DNA of 32,303 bases from Candidatus Poribacteria bacterium (lineage in GTDB: Bacteria > Poribacteria > WGA-4E > WGA-3G): contig JAAXHI010000147.1 of the NCBI GenBank assembly GCA_012270875.1, positions 1-32,303 on the forward strand, given 5' to 3'. Positions 15,458-23,245 of this stretch are shown here, in pieces. Each line of letters begins with the position of its first letter. The stretch's first letter is position 1. Below the pieces are notes generated by a model. The model was given only the letters and a program-made list of their open reading frames with translations. It did no database searches and was not told the origin of the DNA. The position numbers were made by a program, and so were the translations under genes.

Positions 15458-16006
15458 ATGAAATTATATATCGCTGCTGTTATCAGTATCGCCTTCTTCG
15501 GGGTGTTCGTGGGATTCGCCGACGAAAAGACTGAACCTACACCGCCAAAAGTAGGCGACACTGCACCGGATTGGACACTTCAAGACCCGGAAGAAAAAGA
15601 ATACAACCTGAAGAAACTGCGTGGTAAAGTTGTTTTCTTGATTCTGGGCAACAGAAAGATTCGGAAGGAAGATGACAAATGGGCAGAGGCGTTCCAGAAG
15701 GATTATCGAGAGAACGTACAGGTTACCGCCTTTATTATTGCTGATATGCGGAGCGTTCCGGGGTTCATACCGAAACGGTTTATCAGAGGGCAACTCAAGA
15801 AAAATCCGCCGCCTGTGAAATTTTTAATGGATTGGAAAGGCGAGGTGCATAAGCAGTATCAGACGGAAAAAGAGAAACCGACGCTTTATTTAATCTCGCA
15901 GAAAGGAACGATTGTTTTTCATCGTAAATCGGATTTCAAACCGGAAACTTACGCCGAACTTAAAAAGGAAATTGATAAACTTTTAGAGACATCTGATAAA
16001 AAATAA
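15458..16006 (+). CDS. Exported thioredoxin-fold (redoxin-like) protein lacking all cysteines
   Basis: A 182-aa protein with a signal peptide (about 1-21, FFGVFVGFADE). It has a redoxin/TlpA-like body: PPKVGDTAPDWTLQDPEEKE (29-48), then LKKLRGKVVFLIL where the strand leads into the active-site loop, and a late KPTLYLISQKGTIVFHR carrying the cis-Pro region. The catalytic CxxC is absent: the loop reads GNRKIRKEDDKW, and the whole protein contains no Cys. It therefore cannot do thiol chemistry. YtfJ-like periplasmic proteins are a comparable Cys-poor branch, named only as a possibility. It has a strong ribosome binding site and its own promoter, so it is likely made well. Start chosen by the TGGAGG at 15445-15450. 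Confidence 0.75.
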   Translation: MKLYIAAVISIAFFGVFVGFADEKTEPTPPKVGDTAPDWTLQDPEEKEYNLKKLRGKVVFLILGNRKIRKEDDKWAEAFQKDYRENVQVTAFIIADMRSVPGFIPKRFIRGQLKKNPPPVKFLMDWKGEVHKQYQTEKEKPTLYLISQKGTIVFHRKSDFKPETYAELKKEIDKLLETSDKK

Positions 16007-16085
16007 CCTTCGTGAATTGGCATCGCGATGCCGTTCTATTTCTTTATTGTAGCGCACGGGCAACTGCTCAGCGATAGGAGAAAAT

Positions 16086-17168
16086 ATGTCTGCAAAATCC
16101 AAAGTAGGAAACTACCTGTCTCGTCCAATTTTCCCGCTTGCTGTGGGTTTGCTGCTCATCGGCTGCGGTTTATTCGGATTCCGTACGGGGATTCGTACGG
16201 GGATCGGTTTATTCTTCCCTGTTTTAATGTTAATCCTATCTTTTTGCGGAATCTGGATATCGCTATACGGACTTATCAAGATAACAGATGGAAAAGAGGC
16301 AAGTAGAAGGCTTGTCGGGAAAACCCTTGAAGACTATTTGTCCGGTCCAATTTTCCCGCTTGTTGCGGGTTTGCTTCTTGGCGGATTTGGACTGTTTGCC
16401 ATGTCTATAGCAGCGGGTGATGTGCTATTTCATGTTTTAGCATTGGTTCTGACAATTTTCGGGTTTTCCGTCGCGGCATACGGGTTGATGGGGATAATGG
16501 AAGGAAAAGAGGTTAAGAGACTAACCAAAAGTGAACTGCAGGAAGTGCGTACACTTTCTCAGAGTCTGAAGGTACGCTACCCGACTTATACATTGAAGGT
16601 TCACAAGTTGAAAGAGAAGCACGAGATGCTTCATGAAAAATTCCCTGAAATTCGATCCTATGCTGAGGAATTTAAGCACCAACTCAAGGCGTTCGAGTCC
16701 GGGTTGGCTGAATTGGAGACACAACTCCACGATAACCTGAAAAAGTACGCGCCTGTTATAGATAACGACAACGTAGATGGTGTGGCTAAGAAAATCATCT
16801 GGTCTGATAAGCAGCTTGAATTGACACAGTTAGAAACTGCCTTAAAAACGTTAGCCGAGACAGAAAGTCCGATCGTGCCAGAAGATTACCGGAGTGTGTT
16901 ACGTCGGATTCATAAAGATTTTAAAAGGCTTGATGATGGCGTAACGCTTTACCACGAATTGTTGACAACGTGTACCAGAGAGACCGATACGTTTGAAGAC
17001 ATCCAAGCGTTAAAAGAAAAAGTTGAAGGGATTGACGCGCTGATAGCGGAGCATGAAGCCGAATTGCAGAGACTGGAGACAAGCACGCTAACGCAATACG
17101 AGATGTCAAAAATGGCACTGTCAATGTTTCAAGAACGTTTCGACGAGTTTAAAGCGGGTTGCGAATAA
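16086..17168 (+). CDS. Membrane protein with duplicated two-helix module and long coiled coil
   Basis: A 360-aa protein, no family recognised. Residues 7-70 and 81-145 are tandem copies of one module: 'VGNYLSRPIFPLAVGLLLIG' against 'LEDYLSGPIFPLVAGLLLGG', each ending with YGL(I/M).I(T/M)(D/E)GKE. Each module has two membrane helices, giving four in all. Residues 150-360 are charged and helical with heptad character (KLKEKHEMLHEKFPEIRSYA, LETQLHDNLKK, ALKEKVEGIDALIAEHEAEL), a cytoplasmic coiled-coil rod. TAGGAG precedes the ATG by 5 bases. It ends 17 bp before the epimerase start, so the two are probably co-transcribed. Role unknown; a structural or tethering job at the membrane is a guess. 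Confidence 0.78.
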   Translation: MSAKSKVGNYLSRPIFPLAVGLLLIGCGLFGFRTGIRTGIGLFFPVLMLILSFCGIWISLYGLIKITDGKEASRRLVGKTLEDYLSGPIFPLVAGLLLGGFGLFAMSIAAGDVLFHVLALVLTIFGFSVAAYGLMGIMEGKEVKRLTKSELQEVRTLSQSLKVRYPTYTLKVHKLKEKHEMLHEKFPEIRSYAEEFKHQLKAFESGLAELETQLHDNLKKYAPVIDNDNVDGVAKKIIWSDKQLELTQLETALKTLAETESPIVPEDYRSVLRRIHKDFKRLDDGVTLYHELLTTCTRETDTFEDIQALKEKVEGIDALIAEHEAELQRLETSTLTQYEMSKMALSMFQERFDEFKAGCE

Positions 17169-17185
17169 CCGTGAAGGGAATAGGT

Positions 17186-18157
17186 ATGAAGTATCTCGTC
17201 ACTGGCTGCGCTGGGTTTATCGGATGGAAAGTTACGGAGTTCTTGCTGGAAGCAGGACACACCGTTGTTGGGGTTGATAACATAAACGCTGCGTATGACA
17301 CGCAAGTCAAGCAGTGGCGGCTCAAGCAGCTTGAAGGCACCCCAAATTTTGAATTTCACCGTTCAGACATCTGCGACCGAGATGCTCTGCAGAAATTATT
17401 CAATACCTCTTATGACGCTGTGATTAACCTTGCGGCGCGCGCCGGTGTCCGGCAGTCTGTGGAAAACCCGTGGGTCTATGTTGATACGAACGTGACGGGA
17501 ACACTGAACCTGCTGGAGTTGTGTCGCGAGTTTGATGTCCAGAAATTCGTGTTGGCTTCGACATCAAGCCTCTACGGTGCGAACAACCCACTTCCCCTCA
17601 GCGAGGAAGCGAACACAGACGGCCCCTTATCCCCTTATGCTGCCTCAAAAAAAGGTGCTGAATCGCTCTGCCATAGTTATCATCATCTCTACGGTATTGA
17701 CGTGACAATCTTCCGTTTTTTCACTGTCTACGGACCTGCTGGTAGGCCTGATATGAGTGCATTCCGTTTCGTCCAGTGGATTAGCGAAGGGAAACCGGTG
17801 ATTGTCTACGGGGACGGCAAACAATCTTCACGGGACTATACCTATCTTGAAGACATTGCCCGCGGTGTGATAGCAGGACTAAAGCCGCTCAAATATGAGG
17901 TGATTAATCTCGGTTCAGACAGTCCTATCGTGCTTATTGATACGATTCGGTTGATAGAGGAATTGGTCGGTAAGGAAGCGGAACTCTCGCACCAACCGTT
18001 TCACCCCGCAGATGTACGCGCTACGTGGGCGGATATCCGAAAAGCGGAAAAACTTTTAGGGTGGCGACCCCAGGTCACTTTTCGAGAGGGAATCACGGCA
18101 CTCGTGGAATGGTATCAGGAGAATCGGGATTGGGCAAAGGACCTCCAAACAGGTTAA
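17186..18157 (+). CDS. NAD-dependent sugar epimerase/dehydratase (UDP-glucuronate 4-epimerase-like)
   Basis: A 323-aa extended short-chain dehydrogenase acting on nucleotide sugars. The NAD-binding motif is TGCAGFIG (6-13), with D31 in VGVDNIN after beta-2. The catalytic set is STSS (125-128), Y151 and K155 in SPYAASKKGAE. Substrate-side motifs RFFTVYGPAGRPDM and SRDYTYLEDIARG are typical. The start region and DNINAAYDTQVKQWRLKQLE, followed by NFEFHRSDICD, resemble UDP-glucuronate 4-epimerases, which make UDP-galacturonate, but related epimerases cannot be excluded. ATG 17186 is chosen for the AGGGA 7 bases upstream; a TTG at 17159 would overlap the preceding gene. Presumably it feeds surface polysaccharide synthesis. 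Confidence 0.87.
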   Translation: MKYLVTGCAGFIGWKVTEFLLEAGHTVVGVDNINAAYDTQVKQWRLKQLEGTPNFEFHRSDICDRDALQKLFNTSYDAVINLAARAGVRQSVENPWVYVDTNVTGTLNLLELCREFDVQKFVLASTSSLYGANNPLPLSEEANTDGPLSPYAASKKGAESLCHSYHHLYGIDVTIFRFFTVYGPAGRPDMSAFRFVQWISEGKPVIVYGDGKQSSRDYTYLEDIARGVIAGLKPLKYEVINLGSDSPIVLIDTIRLIEELVGKEAELSHQPFHPADVRATWADIRKAEKLLGWRPQVTFREGITALVEWYQENRDWAKDLQTG

Positions 18158-18159
18158 AC

Positions 18160-18198
18160 CTCACCTCCTTGTAGGAGTGAGCTGTGCTCGCGACCTTT
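18160..18198. repeat. Hairpin repeat between convergent genes
   Basis: CTCACCTCCT and AGGAGTGAG (18160-18181) form a stem with one bulge, followed by GAGC-TGT-GCTC. The string 'ttgtaggagtgagctgtgct' matches a dispersed Poribacteria-type repeat that I recall. It lies between the convergent epimerase and zinc-ribbon genes. There is no T-tract, so it is not a classical terminator, though it could serve as one. Confidence 0.45.
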
Positions 18199-18227
18199 CC
18201 ACCCATCAACTTTGACGAGACAGAGCA

Positions 18228-18809
18228 CTAAGTCAAGAGGGAGACCGCCTTTTCTAAAGCACCCGCGTCCACCTTTATTTTTGCCGTTTCCGCTTCGCGT
18301 TGGACATACGTCAGTGTATGTTCCGGACTCATCGGGGTGGCAATGTCTTGAACGATCTTATGAAGACGCTTCACATCGGCTTTCTTGATACCGGTTTGTG
18401 CTTCTACACGGGTGTGTAACGCTGCGGGTGTCTCTGGTTCTGCAACGGGTGTTTTGCGCTTGGGAGCAGCGGCACCGGTTTTAGGCTTCGTTGATGAGGT
18501 CGTCGAGGTTTTCGCACGACGCGTCCGTTTGCGAGGTGTTCCCTGTTTAGAAGATTGAATTTTCCCTGCCTCCAGTGATTTGACCCCACATTCCTTACAC
18601 AATTTCGCCGTGATGTCCACCAAGGTCATCGTTACGATTATTTCACTGATCGCGCCACAAAGTTCGCATTCGGCGAGGTTCTCAATGCCTGCCAGGATCT
18701 CCGCCTGTATGACGAGCATCCTTGCCTTGTCGGCTTTCGTCTGCTTTTCCTTCTGACAGAGTGTGATTAGTTTCTGTGCTGCTTTCTCGATTGTGTCTAA
18801 ATGTCCCAT
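18228..18809 (-). CDS. Hypothetical zinc-ribbon protein with basic linker, 193 aa
   Basis: No family recognised. Residues 1-45 are helical. C48-x2-C51 and C71-x2-C74 form a probable four-cysteine zinc ribbon (ECELCG...LCKECG). Residues 84-128 are a Lys/Arg/Pro/Thr/Ala-rich disordered linker (TPRKRTRRAKTS, KRKTPVAEPETPAA). Residues 132-193 are a small helical domain. The basic linker next to a ribbon suggests nucleic-acid binding, by inference only. It is convergent with the epimerase gene and starts 92 bp downstream of the cimA stop, so it may be co-transcribed with cimA. A G-rich GGGGGAAAT stretch serves as ribosome binding site. Confidence 0.75.
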   Translation of the reverse strand: MGHLDTIEKAAQKLITLCQKEKQTKADKARMLVIQAEILAGIENLAECELCGAISEIIVTMTLVDITAKLCKECGVKSLEAGKIQSSKQGTPRKRTRRAKTSTTSSTKPKTGAAAPKRKTPVAEPETPAALHTRVEAQTGIKKADVKRLHKIVQDIATPMSPEHTLTYVQREAETAKIKVDAGALEKAVSLLT

Positions 18810-18901
18810 ATTTCCCCCAAGGCTGCAAGGTGAGGTTGAAGCATTCCAAACGCTATTCGCAGACGAAACTTGTGATAGGATGAAGCACTTATCCGAGATA
18901 A

Positions 18902-20488
18902 TTACTTGGGTGCTTGTGAGACAGCGAATTTCTTATCTGTATACAGTTTATATTCAAAACTATCCAGCAGTGCTTCACAACTCGCGGAGATGATATTCTC
19001 TGAGACGCCGACGGTTCTCCAACTCTGCTCGCCATCACTCGCTTCAATCAGTACCCGAACTTTTGAACCCGTGCCTGCTTTGGTATCCAGCACTCGGACC
19101 TTGTAGTCTATGAGTCGAACCGTCTGCAAGGCGGGGTAGAATTGTTCGAGTGCTTTTCGGAGTGCGGTATCAAGTGCGTTGACGGGTCCGTCGCCATCAG
19201 CGGCAGTGTGTGCAGTAAGACCGTCGGGTGTCGTGACCTTTACCGTCGCTTCAGAACGCATCGCGAGGTCAGTGAACTGTTCGATAATCACGCGGAAACC
19301 GACAGGATCAAAGAAGGATTCATATCCGTTAAACACTTTATGTGTTAGCAGCTCGAAAGATGCTTCAGCGGCTTCGTATTGATAGCCGTCCTGCTCGGCT
19401 GCTTTGAGACGTTTGAAGAGCTCCAACACCTGGGGTGAATTCTTGTCGTAATCGGGGTATTCCTTTTCGATCTTTTTCATGATGGTGCCGCGTCCTGCTT
19501 GGTCAGAGACGAGAATCCGTTGTGTATTGCCGACCGTTTCTGGCACGATATGTTCATAAGTGAGGCGGTTCTTACGGATCGCATCGGTATGCAAACCGCC
19601 TTTATGCGCAAAGGCGGAACGTCCGACGTACGGTTGCCGTTCATCATGTGGAAGGTTTGCTAATTCACTGATAAGTCGGGAGACGCTTGTTATGGCTTGC
19701 AGCTGCGTATCGTTGAGGCACTTTATTCCGAGTTTGAGTTGGATTGTTGGGACAATCGAGGCAAGATTCGCGTTTCCACACCGTTCACCATAGCCGTTGA
19801 ATGTGCCTTGTACGTGCGTTGCACCCGCCTGCACAGCCAATACGGAGTTTGCCGCACCCATGCCAGCATCGTTGTGCGCGTGGATACCGACGGGCAACGA
19901 CAACTCGGAGCGGACGACCTTGACACCGTCCTGAATCTCTAACGGCAACCTACCGCCGTTGGTATCACAAAGAACGAGGCAGCTTGCACCACCCGCTGCA
20001 GCGGCGCGTAGTGTCTCTACTGCATAGGCAGCGTCATCGGCGTAGCCGTCAAAGAAGTGTTCGGCATCATAAATCACCTCGCGCCCATTTTCTACAAGAT
20101 AGCGGACAGAACTCTCAATTAATTCCAAGTTCTCTTCTGCTGTCACTCGGAGGACATCCGTGGCGTGGAGTCGCCAACTTTTCCCGAAGATCGTGACAGT
20201 TCGTGCGCCGGTATCCAGCAAAGCCGCCAAATTCGGATCGGTATCGGCGGTATAAGTCGGGTATCTCGTGCTACCGAACGGCACAATCGTCGCCGTTTCT
20301 AATGCCATGCCTTTCGCACGCTTAAAAAATTCAATATCTTTTGGATTGGAGCCGGGATAACCCCCCTCAATGTAGCGGATACCTAATTTATCGAGTGCCT
20401 CTATGATGATGAGTTTATCTTCAACAGAAAACGCTACGCCTTCTGCTTGGCTGCCATCCCTGAGCGTTGTATCGTAAAATTCGACCAT
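18902..20488 (-). CDS. cimA: (R)-citramalate synthase
   Basis: A 528-aa enzyme of the LeuA/HMGL family that condenses acetyl-CoA and pyruvate to (R)-citramalate, the first step of the threonine-independent isoleucine route. The TIM-barrel domain has YDTTLRDGSQAEGVAFS (R10, D11), YIEGGYPGSNPKD, LCDTNGG, HAHNDAGMGAANS with the metal-binding histidines, and FNGYGERCGNANL. YIEGGYPGSNPKD and the presence of a regulatory LeuA dimer domain (about 395-520, AMRSEATVKVTTPDG) separate CimA from LeuA and NifV. The C-terminal domain usually gives isoleucine feedback. ATG 20488 follows GAAAG by 6 bases; a GTG at 20500 is possible (532 aa). Transcription begins about 410 nt upstream, so the gene has a very long structured leader. 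Confidence 0.92.
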   Translation of the reverse strand: MVEFYDTTLRDGSQAEGVAFSVEDKLIIIEALDKLGIRYIEGGYPGSNPKDIEFFKRAKGMALETATIVPFGSTRYPTYTADTDPNLAALLDTGARTVTIFGKSWRLHATDVLRVTAEENLELIESSVRYLVENGREVIYDAEHFFDGYADDAAYAVETLRAAAAGGASCLVLCDTNGGRLPLEIQDGVKVVRSELSLPVGIHAHNDAGMGAANSVLAVQAGATHVQGTFNGYGERCGNANLASIVPTIQLKLGIKCLNDTQLQAITSVSRLISELANLPHDERQPYVGRSAFAHKGGLHTDAIRKNRLTYEHIVPETVGNTQRILVSDQAGRGTIMKKIEKEYPDYDKNSPQVLELFKRLKAAEQDGYQYEAAEASFELLTHKVFNGYESFFDPVGFRVIIEQFTDLAMRSEATVKVTTPDGLTAHTAADGDGPVNALDTALRKALEQFYPALQTVRLIDYKVRVLDTKAGTGSKVRVLIEASDGEQSWRTVGVSENIISASCEALLDSFEYKLYTDKKFAVSQAPK

Positions 20489-20510
20489 GTTATCTTTCAC
20501 AGCAAGTTTT

Positions 20511-20847
20511 AGCTTCCTTGTTTTTGTCCAAATACATAAGGATCCAGTTGATCAATGAAACGCTATCAATCCCAGTGCTCATCTGCTTTCAAGAGGGGTC
20601 AAAAGGTCTCAAATCACAACACCTTACCTTTGAAACCCTTATCATCACTGGGCATTAACTTTTTTAAGACAGCTTTCGTGCTGGGAAAAGTAATAAAAAT
20701 CGCTGTTTTGGTTTCCTTTTCGTCTCAAAGGTGTATAGAAGTTCTTTGAGACCTTTTAAGGTGTTGTTTTCTCAATGCCTGTGTGGGTTTGTGTCTCATC
20801 AGAGATGATATGGTTTCCCACACTTATTGGACAAAAACAAGGTAGCT
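20511..20847 (-). promoter_or_regulatory. Putative large structured 5' leader RNA of cimA (alternatively a MITE with 21-bp ends)
   Basis: The ends 20511-20531 and 20827-20847 are inverted copies over 21 bases with one mismatch (core CCTTGTTTTTGTCCAA perfect). Read as minus-strand RNA they would close a 337-nt domain ending 22 nt before the cimA ATG. Inside are hairpins GTGTGGG/CCCACAC (20781-20823), GTCTCAAAG/CTTTGAGAC (20722-20752, 9 bp perfect), an imperfect one at 20605-20637 and CCCAGTG/CACTGGG (20571-20652). AAAAGGTCTCAAA (20601-20613) is also fully complementary to 20745-20757, and CAACACCTTA (20617-20626) to 20757-20766. These compete with the local hairpins or form a pseudoknot. I see no T-box consensus. 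An inserted element with terminal inverted repeats would also explain the outer arms. Confidence 0.55.
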
Positions 20848-20907
20848 TATAGCCACACCTAATTCGGTGTCTCCTTTTAGCAATTCCCGTTTAATTCTGT
20901 TAGTAAA

Positions 20908-20936
20908 ATTTTACTACATTTTAGGTCAAAAGTCAA
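20908..20936 (-). promoter_or_regulatory. Sigma-70 promoter for cimA
   Basis: On the minus strand TTGACT (20931-20936), a 17-base spacer and TAAAAT (20908-20913). Transcription would begin near 20901, leaving a leader of about 410 nt before cimA and including the whole structured element. Confidence 0.7.
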
Positions 20937-21020
20937 GACATTTGCGGTTGTACGTCCATAAGCAGGGTACGTCATGTTTCTCTTTCATTATCGACGCAAT
21001 TGTGTTATCATTTAACTATC

Positions 21021-22295
21021 ATGAAAAATTATGCTATTTTACTTATTTGCGTCGCGTTGTTGTTTTCAGGTTGTGGCATATCGGTACTAAAACCGAAACC
21101 CGTTGAGACACAGCCTCTAACAATTTCTGCAGACCCACTTGAAAAACTACATACCGATATTGATGCCGTTTTACAGGAGGCGTTATTCACAACAGCAAGC
21201 ATCGGCATAAAGATTGTTGCTGTCGAAACAGGTGAAGTGATTTATGAAAAGAATCCCCTCAAACTACACCATCCTGCCTCTACAACAAAACTCTTCACAG
21301 CAGCAACTGTCTTGGCAAAACTCGGATCAGACTATCAGTTTGAAACAACCGTTTATGTCGATGCAAATGCGGATATACAAATGCCGGGCAACATCTATCT
21401 CAAAGGCAAAGCCGACCCAGTGCTTCAGCCTCAAGATATAGTAAGATTGGCTGATGTATTGCTTGAAAGTGGCGTAAAGTCGATACAAGGCGATATCCTC
21501 ATTGACACAACATATCTTGATACCGTTCGAGAGGGGCCCGGATGGATGTGGGACGATAGACCGCTCCGGATTAGTGCTTTAAGCATCAGAGAAATAGAAC
21601 CGGAACCCGGCACGCGGAGCAGAGCCTTTGCGTGCGGCTATCTCCTGAAAACTGAACTTGAGCAAAAAGGTATTGAAGTGGTAGGTGATGTCATCTCTGG
21701 AACCGTACCCTCAGATGCGCGCAGGGTTGCCAAACATCTATCGCCGCCGCTTGCTGATATTCTCAAATTAATGAACAAACCGAGCGACAATTGGATCGCT
21801 GAACTGCTTTTCAAGGCTATCGGTGCTGAAGTGATGGGTGAACCCGGAACGTGGCAGAAAGGGAGGGATGCTGTCAATGAATTCTTAGAAGAAATCATTG
21901 GTGAGCCGCCAGCACATCGGTTCGTTGACGGTTCTGGACTCTCTCGGTACAACCTACTCAACGTGGAGTTACTCACGAAGTTGTTGGTCTATATGTACCA
22001 GAACTTTGAGTTGATGCCGGAGTATTTGGCATCGCTGCCGATTGCTGGTGTTGATGGCACTTTAAGGAATCGGATGCAAGGCGTGTCCGCTGAAAAGATG
22101 TTGCGTGCGAAAACGGGGACGTTAAGCGGTGTTTCTGCGCTTGCTGGCTACACCGTAACAGCAGACGATGAAGTCTTCGCGTTCGGCATCCTCATCAGTC
22201 ATTACGTCGGTTCTGCCGTTCCTGCGCGGGATATCCAAGATCGGATTGGGGACTATTTGACAGGGTTTAGCCGTCGTCCAGCTATGGAACATTAG
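21021..22295 (+). CDS. dacB: D-alanyl-D-alanine carboxypeptidase/endopeptidase, PBP4 type (peptidase S13)
   Basis: A 424-aa penicillin-binding protein that trims or cuts peptidoglycan cross-links in the periplasm. All three active-site motifs are intact: S87-T-T-K90 in HPASTTKLFTAA, S255-D-N257 in KPSDNWIAE and K364-T-G in RAKTGTLSG. Typical S13 features flank them (GNIYLKGKADPVL, FVDGSGLSRYN, LPIAGVDGTLRNRM). The N-terminus (ILLICVALLFSGCG) is a signal peptide with a possible lipobox at C18, so it may be a lipoprotein. It is shorter than E. coli PBP4 (477 aa), mainly in the insert between the first two motifs. ATG 21021 is preferred over a TTG at 21000. No good Shine-Dalgarno sequence is seen, so translation may be leaderless-like or weak. 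It is divergent from cimA. Confidence 0.9.
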   Translation: MKNYAILLICVALLFSGCGISVLKPKPVETQPLTISADPLEKLHTDIDAVLQEALFTTASIGIKIVAVETGEVIYEKNPLKLHHPASTTKLFTAATVLAKLGSDYQFETTVYVDANADIQMPGNIYLKGKADPVLQPQDIVRLADVLLESGVKSIQGDILIDTTYLDTVREGPGWMWDDRPLRISALSIREIEPEPGTRSRAFACGYLLKTELEQKGIEVVGDVISGTVPSDARRVAKHLSPPLADILKLMNKPSDNWIAELLFKAIGAEVMGEPGTWQKGRDAVNEFLEEIIGEPPAHRFVDGSGLSRYNLLNVELLTKLLVYMYQNFELMPEYLASLPIAGVDGTLRNRMQGVSAEKMLRAKTGTLSGVSALAGYTVTADDEVFAFGILISHYVGSAVPARDIQDRIGDYLTGFSRRPAMEH

Positions 22296-22352
22296 AAATC
22301 AGATATTCTGGGGCAGGTTAGTTTAGAGGTGCAGTGATTTTTCATGTTTTTC

Positions 22353-22381
22353 TTGACATTTAGATTTTTGCAAGGTATAAT
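22353..22381 (+). promoter_or_regulatory. Perfect sigma-70 promoter upstream of the tandem-motif 95-aa gene
   Basis: TTGACA (22353-22358), 17 bases, TATAAT (22376-22381): 12 of 12 consensus positions. Right after it lies an inverted repeat AACGCA (22385-22390) and TGCGTT (22402-22407), placed over the start site, which could be an operator or a 5' hairpin. ATG 22501 is about 113 nt downstream of the expected start. Confidence 0.85.
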
Positions 22382-22500
22382 ATCAACGCAATTCTCCGAA
22401 CTGCGTTATAAATTGATTGTAAACATACAGTTTTGCGATAATTTCCTCTTGACACCGATATTTTGGTAACCTCATTGAGAAGTATGAGGAGCAATCTACT

Positions 22501-22788
22501 ATGACAAATTGGACTGAATCATCAGATGCAGAAGAAACTAAAACCGAACGGAATGCCAATTTGCGGTTACCCGTGCGCGGTCTTGAGGCTGCCTACAGCA
22601 ATGACGAGCCCGAATACACCCTTGACATGCTTATCTCTATAAACCCTGACTACGCTGGTCTTGACGAGAACGGAGAAGTCAGTATACATTTACCTGCGCG
22701 TGGTCTTGAGGCTGCCTACGGTGATGACGAGCCCGAATACACCCTTGACATGCTTATCTCAGTAAATCCTGAACATGGTGAACAATAA
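22501..22788 (+). CDS. Candidate antitoxin-like protein with two tandem MazE-tail-like motifs, 95 aa
   Basis: A 95-aa acidic protein made of a short N-terminal lead (1-20) and two copies of a 41-residue unit. Copy 1 has LPVRGLEAAY (23-32) and EYTLDMLISINPDY (38-51); copy 2 has LPARGLEAAY (64-73) and EYTLDMLISVNPEH (79-92). The DNA of the copies is nearly identical (period 123 bp), so duplication is recent or kept alike. '(E)YTLDxLIS.N/ITPE' is very like the C-terminal MazF-binding tail of MazE antitoxins (E. coli MazE has EPVFTLAELVNDITPEN, from memory). The AbrB-type DNA-binding domain of MazE is missing. The gene has a consensus promoter and GAGGA 10 bases before ATG. A tandem MazF gene lies 1.2 kb downstream. 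The assignment is inference. Confidence 0.65.
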   Translation: MTNWTESSDAEETKTERNANLRLPVRGLEAAYSNDEPEYTLDMLISINPDYAGLDENGEVSIHLPARGLEAAYGDDEPEYTLDMLISVNPEHGEQ

Positions 22789-23245
22789 ATCTATCACAGA
22801 GCGAGATGTAATCCTTGTTTATTTACTCGGAAATACTCAGACGTTTCTCAAAAGAATTCAGGTCTATCTTAAGACGAAACAGAAATTAATTGGGGTGCCT
22901 CCCGCAAGCAGATCCATTCAGTTTTCATAATGGACTTTTTTTCAGGAGTTCAAGAGTTTGCCAAGGGTTTGCGGCGAAATATCGCAAAGATTTTGCGATT
23001 TCTGTATATCTACAAGCATGCAGAAGGGTTAGCACACTATTGCGCAGTGCTGCCATGACTTGTGGTATTTTGCCACAGTGAATCTGCGATGTGTCCTCAT
23101 CAAAAATGACATCCCGTCGAGCAGTAAGGAAATTAACGTTAGCGAATTATGTCTGATCGTAGTACGAGAAAAATTTTAAATCCGTGCTCGGTTACACACA
23201 AGTACGCCCACAATAGAGAAAAATCAGGAATCAGGGGAGTAAATT
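22789..23245. other. Intergenic region between the 95-aa gene and the two-gene MazF-like operon
   Basis: About 450 bp with no well-supported gene. An ATG frame at 22930-23058 would encode 42 residues (VQEFAKGLRRNIAKILRFLY in the middle) but has no ribosome binding site. A hairpin, ATCGCAAA/TTTGCGAT, lies at 22979-22999. GGGGAG at 23234-23239 serves the next gene. No clear promoter or terminator is seen, so whether the 95-aa gene is co-transcribed with the following pair is open. Confidence 0.5.

Noticed and set aside
20489-20901. T-box riboswitch upstream of cimA
   Set aside because: I looked for the conserved T-box sequence (AGGGTGG-ACCGCG type) on the minus strand and did not find it.
22930-23058. 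42-codon frame between the 95-aa gene and the MazF-like pair
   Set aside because: No Shine-Dalgarno sequence and no recognisable features; kept only as a note in the intergenic entry.
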